From: JAPPFW01 sp965231815
GTDB taxonomy: Bacteria; Actinomycetota; Acidimicrobiia; Spongiisociales; Spongiisociaceae
Reading direction: 5' to 3'
NCBI GenBank assembly: GCA_965231815.1
Contig: OZ246890.1
Span: forward strand, 372,001 to 436,000
DNA: 64,000 nucleotides
Within the stretch, counting starts at the first letter, position 1. Each line of letters opens with the position of its first letter. Both the position numbers and the translations under genes were made by a program. Positions 53,232 through 61,664 of this stretch are shown one piece after another. A model generated the notes under the pieces. That model did not search any database, was not told the origin of the DNA, and saw only the letters and a program-made list of their open reading frames with translations.

Positions 53232-53282
53232 CGCTACTCCTCGAACTGGGCGACGTTCCCGAACAATCTCTCGAAGGACCGG

Positions 53283-53356
53283 TGGAGGCGATCGGATTCG
53301 AACCGACGACCTTCTGGATGCAAACCAGATGCTCTGCCAGACTGAGCTACACCCCC
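53283..53356 (-). tRNA. tRNA-Ala (anticodon UGC)
   Basis: A complete cloverleaf folds on the minus strand. The acceptor stem is GGGGGTG / CGCCTCC with the G3-U70 wobble pair that marks alanine tRNAs. The D-arm is GCTC...GAGC, the anticodon stem is TCTGG / CCAGA with loop TTTGCAT, and the T-arm GTCGG / CCGAT has loop TTCGAAT. The discriminator is A. The 3' CCA is not encoded. The 5' end is only 14 bp from a MITE copy. Confidence 0.95.
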
Positions 53357-53370
53357 CGCCACCCGTAGTT

Positions 53371-53578
53371 TAACCCTGATTATCCAGGTTTCCCACCACA
53401 CCGTGGCACGTAACGCCAGTTCAACCCAAGTGATGGGCGAAACCCACCGTTAACCGACAGGTGAATCTCCACACCGGACCGGGGCGGGAAACACCGACCG
53501 CTGTATTGCCTGGTCAGGGCGTAAATATGGTCTACCCCACTCATCCTCCAAACCCCCATCCATGAATAATCGGGGTTA
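53371..53578 (-). mobile_element. 208-bp MITE-like element, copy 2
   Basis: It is an inverse-orientation relative of the element at 28564-28772, clearly similar over its whole length. The ends are TAACCCTGATTATCC (53371-53385) and GAATAATCGGGGTTA (53564-53578). It lies directly upstream of tRNA-Ala, so the tRNA promoter must lie at least partly inside it. The terminal repeat, read on the minus strand, contains GATAAT, a fair -10 box about 22 bp before the tRNA. Confidence 0.75.
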
Positions 53579-53939
53579 CTCACCCTCGCGCTTCAGGTGA
53601 TCCTTCCCCGAGAAGGCCTTCCAAGGCTGCGCGGCGCCCCCTAATCCCATGTCGTTGCCCGAGAGATTCTCGCTCCACCCATTCTTCAAACCTCTATCTG
53701 GTTTAGAACCAGGACTAGTCGCTCACGGACCACCCGATCCGGTGTGTTATACCGGGGCACCCAACTTCGACGACACCCTCAATAGGTCCGACGACAATCG
53801 CCGGTTCCGTTCGTTCGCCTCTCCGCTACAGCTCATCTTGTGGAATGGCATTCAAGTAATTGGCGGGTTTGTGCGACACTGCTTCGATCCGCGCAATAGG
53901 ATAGTTCAGGTTGAATTAACGGCGAAGGGAGGCACGCCC
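53579..53939. other. Leader region of the ECF transporter operon
   Basis: This 361-bp stretch has an open frame joined to ecfS, but its translation has no resemblance to the family. The real start at 53940 has a strong ribosome site, AAGGGAGG (53925-53932). I see no riboswitch that I recognise and no clear promoter. Confidence 0.4.
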
Positions 53940-54542
53940 ATGACAGCTATCAAAGACGCATTACGATTCAAGACCGCTTTCACTACCGCAGCATGGGTAC
54001 TAATCCCGGTGGCCATCGGGATAAACCTCATCGGGCGGACGTTCACTCAGGTTCTAAACCTGCCCCTCTTCCTCGACACCATAGGCACGACCATGGCGGC
54101 CTTCCTGGCCGGTCCCTGGGTAGCCGCGGTAGCCGGAGTGCTCACCAACCTTGTGATCGGGCTGACGCTCGAGGCCACGTCTATACCTTTCGGTATTGTC
54201 AACGCGGCGCTCGGAATCGTAGCCGGGTATATGGCTGCACACGGATTCCTCCGCTCGACCGGCAAGGTGATCTGGTTGATAGTCGCTCTGACAGTCACCA
54301 CCATCATCACCGCCACCCCCATCGTGGTCCTCGTGTTCGAAGGTGTTTCCGGCTCCGGCGTGGACGCGGTCACCGGCTTCTTCGTTGCCTCCGGGCAGGG
54401 AATGGTTGAATCGGTTATCGGTCAGCAACTGCTCACGAGTCCGGGCGACAAGGTAATCACCGTGCTCTTGGCATTCGCCTTGATCAAAGGCGTTCCGGCC
54501 CGCTATCGGCCCCCGTTTGCCCGGGAGGTCGTCCCGTTCTAA
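53940..54542 (+). CDS. ECF transporter substrate-binding (S) component
   Basis: The 200-residue product has five to six membrane helices: TAAWVLIPVAIGINLIGR, LPLFLDTIGTTMAAFLAG, PWVAAVAGVLTNLVIGL, FGIVNAALGIVAGYMAA and VIWLIVALTVTTIITATPIV. This is the fold and length of ECF S components, which bind the vitamin or nucleoside. The T and two A components follow directly. A uridine-phosphorylase-like gene at the end of the operon suggests a nucleoside or base as substrate, which is inference. Confidence 0.82.
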   Translation: MTAIKDALRFKTAFTTAAWVLIPVAIGINLIGRTFTQVLNLPLFLDTIGTTMAAFLAGPWVAAVAGVLTNLVIGLTLEATSIPFGIVNAALGIVAGYMAAHGFLRSTGKVIWLIVALTVTTIITATPIVVLVFEGVSGSGVDAVTGFFVASGQGMVESVIGQQLLTSPGDKVITVLLAFALIKGVPARYRPPFAREVVPF

Positions 54543-54572
54543 CCGGCTAGCGGTCATCCACCGGCAGCGGTA

Positions 54573-55364
54573 GTGGAAGCAGGCACGAATACTTGGTCAC
54601 GAGCGCGGGTAGCCGCGCTATACGAGGTCGGGAATACCTGGTTACACCGGGTACATCCTCTGACCAAGCTGGCTGCCGTGCTTCCACTATCGGTCGCCGG
54701 ATTCGCCGGTAACACGATAAGGGTGCCCGCCGTACTCCTCCTCGCGGCGGTGATAACCCTCCTCGTGTCCCGTCTCGGTTCCATCGTCCTGAAATCGCTC
54801 CGACTGATCGCCCCCATGACGTTTGCTCTCTTCGTGATACACGGAGTGGTGCGCCCGTACGAATCCGAACCTATCGCCAGTTGGGGCCCCATCTCGATCA
54901 ACGCCGAAGGTCTAGCCCTCGCCGGGACCACCGCGGCGCGCCTAGCGGTTTTCGTCGTAGCGGTGACCGCCGCCATGGCGACCGTGCACCCGAAGATTTT
55001 CGCCACTGCGCTCATCCAACGAGGGGTGTCGCACAAGCTGGCCTACGCCTACCTGGCGGGGGCTGAACTGCTTCCCGAAATGCGGCTCCGGGCCGCCCAG
55101 ATCCTCGACGCCCAGCAGTCGCGCGGCTTCGACACACGGGGTAGCCTGCCGCGGCGTTTCCGGACCCTCTTCGCCCTGCTCAAGCCGCTGCTGGTCAGCT
55201 CTCTGATCGGTGTTGAAATGAGAACATTGGCACTCGAGTCTCGGGGGTTCTCGCGGGTCGGAACCCGGACCTCTGCCGCCGTGGTCGAGGATCGGGGAAG
55301 AGTACTCCAGAGGTTGCTCCTAGCGGCGGCGGTCCCGCTGATAGTCCTCGCCGTCGTATGGTAA
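54573..55364 (+). CDS. ecfT: ECF transporter transmembrane (T) component
   Basis: The 263-residue product starts with GTG. It has HRVHPLTKLAAVLPLS near the N-terminus and several membrane helices, then the coupling motifs AQILDAQQSRGFDTRG (the ARG-type motif) and EMRTLALESRGFSRVG, which dock on the two ATPases. It links the S component to ATP hydrolysis. It overlaps the next gene by seven bases. Confidence 0.9.
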   Translation: MEAGTNTWSRARVAALYEVGNTWLHRVHPLTKLAAVLPLSVAGFAGNTIRVPAVLLLAAVITLLVSRLGSIVLKSLRLIAPMTFALFVIHGVVRPYESEPIASWGPISINAEGLALAGTTAARLAVFVVAVTAAMATVHPKIFATALIQRGVSHKLAYAYLAGAELLPEMRLRAAQILDAQQSRGFDTRGSLPRRFRTLFALLKPLLVSSLIGVEMRTLALESRGFSRVGTRTSAAVVEDRGRVLQRLLLAAAVPLIVLAVVW

Positions 55365-56263
55365 GCGGCGCGCACCCGAGCGACTCCGACAAGCCCCCCA
55401 CCGAGCCGTTCGCCAGGTTCGAGCAGTTCAGCATTACTTACGATACGGCTTCCACGCCGTCGCTGGCCGGACTGACCCTTGACCTTTACGGCGACCAACT
55501 CACCCTAATCACCGGTCCTTCCGGAAGCGGCAAGTCCACGCTAGGGCGGGTCGCCGCCGGATTCGTTCCAAGGCTGCTGGGCGGGAAGGTCGAGGGTTCG
55601 GCCCGGATCCTCGACCATGACGTGGAGTCCGAGTCGGCGCACGAGATCACCGAGTCCATCGGTATGGTCTTCGACAACCCGTTCGATCAGCTGACGGCCG
55701 CCACGAGGACGGTGTTCGATGAAACCGCCTACGCCCTGGAGAACGAGGGATTGCCCCCCACGGAGATCGTGACCAGGGTGCTAGCCGCCCTGGAGAGCGT
55801 CGGGCTCGCCGGGATGGCGGGACAACACCCCCGCCGCCTCTCGGGCGGCCAGTCACAACGGTTGGCCATAGCTTGCGCCCTCGCCCAGCAGAAACCGATC
55901 CTGGTGCTCGACGACCCGACTTCGCAGCTCGATCCAACCGGCACCGCGGAGGTCGTTTCCATGGTGAGGAAGTTACGGAAAGACCGCACCACGGTGGTGC
56001 TCGTAGCGCAGGACCTGAGCCGCTGGCTCGACATCACGGATCGGTTGGTCGTCCTCGACGAAGGCCGCCTCGCAGCGGATGGGCGTCCTGCTTCGATACT
56101 CGCCGACCCGGGACCGCTCGCCGGGAAGATCCTGGTACCCCGCTACATCACCATCTGGGCCGAACTCCGTAGCCGGGGCATGAGGTTGGGTGGCCGTGCC
56201 CCTCGTGGAACGGATCAGCTCGTCTCATCGTTGCAAGCAGCCGTTCGAGCCGGGCGCCCATAA
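55358..56263 (+). CDS. ecfA1: ECF transporter ATPase 1
   Basis: The 301-residue product has Walker A LITGPSGSGKSTLGRVAAG, the Q-loop MVFDNPFDQLTAATRTV, the signature RLSGGQSQRLAIACALA and Walker B ILVLDDPTSQLDPTG. The switch region ends VVLVAQDLSRW, with Gln where the H-loop His is usual. It pairs with the next gene product to form the heterodimeric ATPase. Its start overlaps ecfT. Confidence 0.9.
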   Translation: MVSGAHPSDSDKPPTEPFARFEQFSITYDTASTPSLAGLTLDLYGDQLTLITGPSGSGKSTLGRVAAGFVPRLLGGKVEGSARILDHDVESESAHEITESIGMVFDNPFDQLTAATRTVFDETAYALENEGLPPTEIVTRVLAALESVGLAGMAGQHPRRLSGGQSQRLAIACALAQQKPILVLDDPTSQLDPTGTAEVVSMVRKLRKDRTTVVLVAQDLSRWLDITDRLVVLDEGRLAADGRPASILADPGPLAGKILVPRYITIWAELRSRGMRLGGRAPRGTDQLVSSLQAAVRAGRP

Positions 56264-57064
56264 GTGATCCACCTCCGCGATGTCAGCTACACGTATCCCA
56301 AGGGAGTGGAGGCGATCCGCCGGCTCGACCTTGATGTATCCGTTGGCGAGGCTTTATTCGTCCTGGGCCACAACGGCGCCGGCAAGTCGACCATGCTCCG
56401 CCTGTTCAACGGTCTGCTCAAACCCACCACCGGCACGGTAACGGTCGGTGGCGCGAACACGGCCCGGGTGAGGCCTGCCCAACTCTCGAAAACCGTAGGC
56501 CTCGTGTTCCAGAACCCCGACGCGCAACTGTTCCGCGAGCGCGTCTCGGACGAGGTGTTATTCGGCGCGGAACACGGCGCGGGGAGCGACAGCGCTAGCG
56601 ACCGCTTCGAGTACGCCATGGCGCTCCTGGGGCTCGATCGGGTAGCTGATCGCAATCCATACGACCTGTCTTTGTCCTGGCGAAAGCGAGTCGCCATCGC
56701 GTCGATCGTCGCGATGGGCAGTCCGATCCTGGTGCTCGACGAACCTACCGGCGGCCAGGATGCCGACGGAACCCGCGTCCTCACCGATCTCATCATGGAC
56801 AGGCGCCGGCACGGTCACGGTTGCGTGGTGGTCACCCATGACGTGGACCTGGCTTTCGACTGCGCCGACCGGGTCATCGTATTGCGTGAAGGGGAGATCC
56901 ATCTGGAAGGCGACCCCATGTCGGTGCTCGGCGATCCGCGGCTGCCGGAGGCCGGGGTCGAACCTTCCACGATGCACCGGGTCTCGCAGGGATTGCGGTT
57001 GGGGCCGTCGGTCCGCACCGTGGACGAACTGGAGCAGCAACTGAAAAGAACCGAGGAGGTCTGA
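56264..57064 (+). CDS. ecfA2: ECF transporter ATPase 2, degenerate signature motif
   Basis: The 266-residue product begins with GTG directly after the ecfA1 stop. Walker A is VLGHNGAGKSTMLRLFNGLL, the Q-loop LVFQNPDAQLF, Walker B ILVLDEPTGGQDADG and the H-loop VVVTHDVDLAF. The signature reads LSLSWRKRVAIAS where LSGGQ is expected. In the heterodimer, the ATP site that uses this signature would be weak or silent. With Gln in the H-loop of EcfA1, the ATP sites are likely asymmetric. Confidence 0.88.
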   Translation: MIHLRDVSYTYPKGVEAIRRLDLDVSVGEALFVLGHNGAGKSTMLRLFNGLLKPTTGTVTVGGANTARVRPAQLSKTVGLVFQNPDAQLFRERVSDEVLFGAEHGAGSDSASDRFEYAMALLGLDRVADRNPYDLSLSWRKRVAIASIVAMGSPILVLDEPTGGQDADGTRVLTDLIMDRRRHGHGCVVVTHDVDLAFDCADRVIVLREGEIHLEGDPMSVLGDPRLPEAGVEPSTMHRVSQGLRLGPSVRTVDELEQQLKRTEEV

Positions 57065-57068
57065 CGAC

Positions 57069-57860
57069 ATGAACTTCGATCCGCCGAGCACCCGCAAACC
57101 CCAGCACCACATCCGGTGCCTTCCCGGCGATGTAGCTGACAAGGTCCTCCTACCCGGCGACCCGAAAAGAGCCGAGCGAACGGCGGAGTTACTCGACGAC
57201 GCCCGTCACGTCGCCACAAACCGGGAGTACACCACATATACCGGCGCCTACCGGGGTATGCCGGTCTCGGTCACCTCCACCGGTATCGGCTGCCCGTCGA
57301 TGGCTATCGGCGTCGAGGAACTGGTCGCCGTCGGGGCGAGAACTCTGATCCGTACCGGAACCAGCGGCGCCATGATTCCCGAGGTGCAGCCCGGCGACGT
57401 GATCGTCGGGACGGGGGCCATCCGCGAGGAGGGAACCGGGACCTCATACCTCCCCATGGAATACCCGGCCGTAGCCGATCTCGACATGACGTTCTGCCTT
57501 CGGGCAGCGGCCAGGGACCTCGGACTCCCGGTGCGAGCTGGTGTTCTCCACTCCAAAGACTCCTTCTACTCCCACCGTACCCCCGACCGGCTGCCGGTGG
57601 CCCGGGAGGTGCAGGCTAAGCGGGCCGCGTGGAGGGCAGGTGGGGCGTTGGCGTCGGAGATGGAGACCTCGACCCTGTTTATCCTTGGTTCTATGCTGCG
57701 GTTGAGGACCGGTTCCATCTGCATGGTGGCGAGCTCGCACGACGCGTCCACCCGTCTGGCGCCTGCCGCAGCGGCCGCGTTGGTCGACAAGGTGATCATC
57801 GCCGCGCTCGACGCCCTGGTTCTAGTGGAGTCGGCAACCAAGGAAGGAACCCCCGGATGA
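57069..57860 (+). CDS. udp: Uridine phosphorylase-like nucleoside phosphorylase
   Basis: The 263-residue product is a PNP/UDP-family phosphorylase. The phosphate loop is LLPGDPKRAERTAELL, followed by TGAYRGMPVSVTSTGIGCPS, LIRTGTSGAMIPEVQPGDVI, and the base/ribose site ALASEMETSTLF. It cleaves nucleosides with phosphate to base and ribose-1-phosphate. The motif set suits uridine phosphorylase, but purine activity is possible. It is cotranscribed with a complete ECF importer, so it probably processes the imported nucleoside. Confidence 0.85.
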   Translation: MNFDPPSTRKPQHHIRCLPGDVADKVLLPGDPKRAERTAELLDDARHVATNREYTTYTGAYRGMPVSVTSTGIGCPSMAIGVEELVAVGARTLIRTGTSGAMIPEVQPGDVIVGTGAIREEGTGTSYLPMEYPAVADLDMTFCLRAAARDLGLPVRAGVLHSKDSFYSHRTPDRLPVAREVQAKRAAWRAGGALASEMETSTLFILGSMLRLRTGSICMVASSHDASTRLAPAAAAALVDKVIIAALDALVLVESATKEGTPG

Positions 57861-58861
57861 ACTCTAGGATCGATGTTCATACCCATTTCTACCCCACTTC
57901 CTATCTGGCCGCCCTCGAACGACGAACCGTTATTCCGCGTGTTTATCGGGACGGCGACGTAAGGCGCTTCGTGATATTCCCCGAAGAGGATGCCGACCCT
58001 CGCATCGGCAGACCTATCGAGGATGGTTGGTGGACCGTGTCCGGCAAGGTCGGTTTCATGGACGAGAACACCATCTCGCAGTCGGTGATCTCGCTCGGTA
58101 ACCCGTGGTTGGAACCGTTCCAGGGTCAGGAAGGAATCGAGCTCGCACGAGAGGTCAACAACGAACTGGGCGGCCTGGAAGAAATGACGGATGGACGTCT
58201 GGTAGGTCTCGCCGCCCTCCCGGCCACGGGGGTCGACGATGTGCTGGCCGAGATCGCGGCTATCGATGAGCACCACAGCCTGCGGGGAATCGTCACCGGT
58301 CCGAGGATCACCCACCTCCAGTTGGATGATCCGGATCTGGAACCGGTCTGGGCCGAACTGGAGAAGCGGAACCTCCCGGTGCTGCTACACCCCCAGGACG
58401 GTATAGCTCTCGACCTCCTCGAGGGCTACGGACATGTGTTGCCGGTAGGGGTCGGCTTCCCGATGGAGACCACCGCGGTGGTGAGCCGTCTCGTGTTCGG
58501 CGGGGTGCTCTTCAATCATCCCGACCTCAAGATCATCGTTTCGCACGGTGGCGGGACACTGTCGTCGCTGGTCGGCAGGCTCGACGCCGCCTGGCGATCC
58601 GACCCTATCGGGAGAGTTCGGCTGCCCGAACCGCCCTCCCGGTCCATCTCCCGTCTCTACATAGACGCCATCACCTACGCCGCCGGACCGCTGCACGCCT
58701 CCATCGCCATGGTCGGGCAAGGCCACATCATGTTCGGAACCGACCATCCCTTCTCCATCGAGGACACCGAGTCGACCGTCGACGCTATGAACACGATCGA
58801 CGAGAAGACTCGCACTTCAATCTTCACGGGTGCCGCCTCCACGCTCTTCCGGTTAGCCTGA
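57857..58861 (+). CDS. Amidohydrolase (ACMSD/decarboxylase-like, amidohydrolase 2 family)
   Basis: The ATG at 57857 overlaps the stop of the previous gene. The 334-residue product starts with the metal-binding IDVHTHFYP. It has a metal histidine in VLLHPQDGI, another in IIVSHGGGTLSSL, and the final aspartate in IMFGTDHPFSIED. This is the amidohydrolase_2 set typical of ACMSD and related non-oxidative decarboxylases or hydrolases. As the last gene of the ECF-phosphorylase operon, it may act on a base or ring compound released from the nucleoside. The actual substrate is unknown. Confidence 0.83.
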   Translation: MNSRIDVHTHFYPTSYLAALERRTVIPRVYRDGDVRRFVIFPEEDADPRIGRPIEDGWWTVSGKVGFMDENTISQSVISLGNPWLEPFQGQEGIELAREVNNELGGLEEMTDGRLVGLAALPATGVDDVLAEIAAIDEHHSLRGIVTGPRITHLQLDDPDLEPVWAELEKRNLPVLLHPQDGIALDLLEGYGHVLPVGVGFPMETTAVVSRLVFGGVLFNHPDLKIIVSHGGGTLSSLVGRLDAAWRSDPIGRVRLPEPPSRSISRLYIDAITYAAGPLHASIAMVGQGHIMFGTDHPFSIEDTESTVDAMNTIDEKTRTSIFTGAASTLFRLA

Positions 58862-58922
58862 GTTCGAACTCGACTTCTCGTAGGTTGGTCGCGGCAGCGC
58901 CACTCACGCTCAAGATCAAGGG

Positions 58923-59303
58923 TCAGGCAGCGACCACGCGCACGTCGTACTCCCGTAGCCGATGGTCCCTGGTTGCGATCTCGAGGTCCTCGATCTGTGC
59001 CTGAGCCACGAGCATCCGGTCGAAGGGGTCGCCGTGGACCGCGGGGAGGCTAGCAGCTCGTTTGGCGTGGGGGAATCGAATGGGAAGCTCCGCGAATCCG
59101 CTCCGGTATATTGCGTCTTCGAGGGTCTCCCGGATCACCAGCTTGCCGAGGGCGGACTTTATCCGAAGTTCCCACACGGACACCGCGCTAACCGCCACGA
59201 AGTTGCTCCGGTCGACAATCAGGTCCCGAGCCGTCGGCCGTAACCTTGATGGGTCCGACAGCGTCCACAGCAGGATATGCGAGTCGAGCAGCAAGCGCCT
59301 CAA
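58923..59303 (-). CDS. vapC: PIN-domain toxin (VapC family)
   Basis: The 126-residue product has the PIN acidic residues: LLLDSHILLWTLSDP (first Asp), VSVWELRIKSALGK (Glu) and GDPFDRMLVAQAQ (third Asp). VapC toxins are ribonucleases that cut tRNA or rRNA. Its start overlaps the antitoxin stop (ATGA). The LLLDSHILLW type usually pairs with a Phd/YefM-like antitoxin, as found here. Confidence 0.88.
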   Translation of the reverse strand: MRRLLLDSHILLWTLSDPSRLRPTARDLIVDRSNFVAVSAVSVWELRIKSALGKLVIRETLEDAIYRSGFAELPIRFPHAKRAASLPAVHGDPFDRMLVAQAQIEDLEIATRDHRLREYDVRVVAA

Positions 59304-59542
59304 AGATGGCCGTCAAGATCGGATTCGTAGAAGGAATCGATGACGTCCTGTGGCGTGTCGTCGAAGTCATCCGCTATCCAGATCCGGCCCTTCAAGAGCC
59401 CGAGCCGGCGATCCGGTTCCCGGTACGGCATGAGGCGCAGGTAGGGCTCTCCGGCGCGAGCGATAACCACCTCTTCGCCCTCCCAGACCAGCCTTCCGAG
59501 TTTCGACAACTGTGACTTTGCTTCGTGCATGTTGACTTGCAT
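59300..59542 (-). CDS. vapB: Phd/YefM-type antitoxin (VapB)
   Basis: The 80-residue product begins MQVNMHEAKSQLSKLGRLVW and continues with GEEVVIARAGEPYLRLMP, the standard Phd/YefM DNA-binding fold. The C-terminal part (GRIWIADDFDDTPQDVIDSF) would wrap the toxin. It is directly upstream of the PIN gene. Such proteins also repress their own operon. Confidence 0.88.
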   Translation of the reverse strand: MQVNMHEAKSQLSKLGRLVWEGEEVVIARAGEPYLRLMPYREPDRRLGLLKGRIWIADDFDDTPQDVIDSFYESDLDGHL

Positions 59543-59558
59543 CCCGACGCTCCACGGC

Positions 59559-59587
59559 TTAGCTGTACTTAGGCTAGGCTAGCTAAG
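59559..59587 (-). promoter_or_regulatory. Inverted repeat upstream of vapBC
   Basis: TTAGCT (59559-59564) and AGCTAA (59581-59586) form an inverted repeat, with a second pair CTTAG/CTAAG (59568-59572 and 59583-59587). It lies 17 bp upstream of the antitoxin ATG and is a plausible autoregulatory operator. Confidence 0.4.
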
Positions 59588-59617
59588 ACATGTCACTGCT
59601 TGCAAGGTCGTAACAGA

Positions 59618-61654
59618 CTACGACGGTGCTCGAACCGGATCGAGTCCGAACAAGCCGAAGATCTCATCGCGGCTCAGTCTCATAGAGAGGTCCAGCGAAA
59701 CGTCGTCTATGAGTTGCTCGAAGAGGACCTGTTTCCGTTCCAGGATCCGATCGATGCGTTCTTCGATGGTTCCTTGGCAGGTGTACTTGATGGCGTTTAC
59801 CTTCACCGTCTGGCCCATACGGTGGCTCCTATCCTCCGCCTGACGTTCCACTGCCGGATTCCACCATCGGTCTAGGTGGAACACATAGGATGCTTCCTGC
59901 AGGTTCAAGCCGACTCCACCGGCCCGCAGCGACAGCACCAGTACTTTGTGCTTCTCACGAGTCTTGAAACGGTCGATGATCGCGGCCCGTTCCGGTTCGG
60001 GAGTCTCGCCGGTGAAGGTAAGCGGATCGAAGTCCCTCAAATGGGCGGCAGCCGCTAGCACCCCGTACGACCTGCTCGTGTACTGGGAGAAAACCAACGC
60101 CCTATGCCCCTGAGCCGTCAGCCGCTCGATTCGTTCCCCGATGTTGTCGAGCTTGCTGGACTCGCCGGTTTCCGGGTCCGCGTTGCAGATCTGCTTCAAC
60201 CGGGTAATGAGCTCCAGCACATGGCGGATCCGCACCTCGGCGCCGAGGGACTTCAGGAAGACGATCCCATCCTGCTCTGCCTTGGTATAGCTCCTCCGCT
60301 GACTGCGGGTTAGCTCGATCGGGATCTTGGTGACCTGCTTCGGTGGGAGATCGGGCAGAACATCGTTCTTCTTCCGTCGAAGCTGTAGATCCCGGTGTCG
60401 CTCCCGGAGGGCTTCACTAGGCTGATAGCGCCGCGGCGGCCCTATCTCTCGATGGTCGACGAACTCCATGATGGAGGCCAGTTCCTCCTCGTTGTTTTCG
60501 AGGGGAGTACCGGTCAGTGCCCATGAGCGCCTCCGGCGTAATCGCTTCACGCGCTTGCTGGTATCGTTGCGGTTCTTTATGCGCTGAGCCTCGTCGGCGA
60601 CTACGACATCCCACATGTCCCTCCGAACCCGGTGAACACCGGCGTCTGATCGCAAGGTGTCGTAGCCAACCAGGATGATGTCCGACCGCGCCTTCCACTG
60701 CCAAGCGCGGTCGGATGCCGCTCCCCGGATGATGATGGCCGTGAGCTCGGGCGCCCATCGCTCGATCTCTCGTCTCCACTGGTCCAGCACGCTCGCCGGG
60801 GCGATCACCAAGCTGGACCGAATCCCCCGCTGCGCCCGAAGGATTCGCAGCGCGGCGATCACCTGGACTGTCTTGCCCAGACCCATATCGTCGGCCAGAA
60901 GGAGCTTTTTCTCTCGGAGGAGTGCCCGAACTCCTTCCCTCTGGAATGGCATCAGGTCTCCGTACCAGTCAAGTTGGAGATCTGACCCGACAGTATCCCG
61001 CGGGGCTCCGGGTGGAGACAGCACCGCCCACAGACGTTCCGCCAGTCCCAACGGGCGGTCATCATCGGGTGGCGAGGAGGATGCATAGCCGAATTGCTTA
61101 CGATTGTCGGCCCGCGACGTTCGTTGCGGTAACGGCGACAGCTGCACCGTCGTGGTCAGGCCCGAGACTGTCGACAGGGCCCTGACCGCGTCGTCGGCGA
61201 AGGCTTCGGCCAGGCCTCGGGCGACCCTATCGAAGACCTCAAGGGGATCCGCCCTCCTGAGAGCTTCGTTGAGGAGTTGCTCGGCGGAGTATCCTCCTCG
61301 CGGTTGCGCCGTTTGCCACTGCACCTTCGGACGACCGAGTTCCGAAGTATTCCCCGGACCGATACGACACAGCGGCACATCGGCGCCCGGAGCGGGAACG
61401 AAGGACGCCATCGGGAACTCCTCGATTAGAACGATGGCTAGAGCCGGTAGCGGGTCCGCCGTGCGGAGGAGCCCCTTAGCGAGACGTGACGGGTTCATCC
61501 GACCAACCACGCTGGTAAAGCAGAACCCCACCGGCCGGCCCCGGATCGAGGTCTGGAAAAGGGCGGCTCGGGTTACGCGGTCCCCATCCTTGACAAAACG
61601 TAGCCAAGCTACGGTGTTGGATGGGTTGGCGTCAGGTGAACCTGCCTCAGGCAT
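59618..61654 (-). CDS. SNF2-family helicase of a defence-type operon
   Basis: The 678-residue product has the SWI2/SNF2 motor. Motif I is LLADDMGLGKTVQVIAALR, Ia SLVIAPASVLDQWRREIERW, II (DEAQ) VVVADEAQRIKNR, and III SWALTGTPLENN. IV-V cover HRALVFSQYTSRS and LVLSLRAGGVGLNLQEASY, and VI is ERQAEDRSHRMGQ. The N-terminal 230 residues are not recognised. SNF2 helicases occur in BREX type 2 (BrxHI) and DISARM. The gene follows a DUF2791-type ATPase by 10 bp and ends the operon. A role in phage defence is inferred. Confidence 0.85.
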   Translation of the reverse strand: MPEAGSPDANPSNTVAWLRFVKDGDRVTRAALFQTSIRGRPVGFCFTSVVGRMNPSRLAKGLLRTADPLPALAIVLIEEFPMASFVPAPGADVPLCRIGPGNTSELGRPKVQWQTAQPRGGYSAEQLLNEALRRADPLEVFDRVARGLAEAFADDAVRALSTVSGLTTTVQLSPLPQRTSRADNRKQFGYASSSPPDDDRPLGLAERLWAVLSPPGAPRDTVGSDLQLDWYGDLMPFQREGVRALLREKKLLLADDMGLGKTVQVIAALRILRAQRGIRSSLVIAPASVLDQWRREIERWAPELTAIIIRGAASDRAWQWKARSDIILVGYDTLRSDAGVHRVRRDMWDVVVADEAQRIKNRNDTSKRVKRLRRRRSWALTGTPLENNEEELASIMEFVDHREIGPPRRYQPSEALRERHRDLQLRRKKNDVLPDLPPKQVTKIPIELTRSQRRSYTKAEQDGIVFLKSLGAEVRIRHVLELITRLKQICNADPETGESSKLDNIGERIERLTAQGHRALVFSQYTSRSYGVLAAAAHLRDFDPLTFTGETPEPERAAIIDRFKTREKHKVLVLSLRAGGVGLNLQEASYVFHLDRWWNPAVERQAEDRSHRMGQTVKVNAIKYTCQGTIEERIDRILERKQVLFEQLIDDVSLDLSMRLSRDEIFGLFGLDPVRAPS

Positions 61655-61664
61655 CGACGCGGTG

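Noticed and set aside
53649..53939. N-terminal extension of the ECF S component
   Set aside because: The translation has no membrane helices or family likeness. A strong ribosome site precedes the ATG at 53940.
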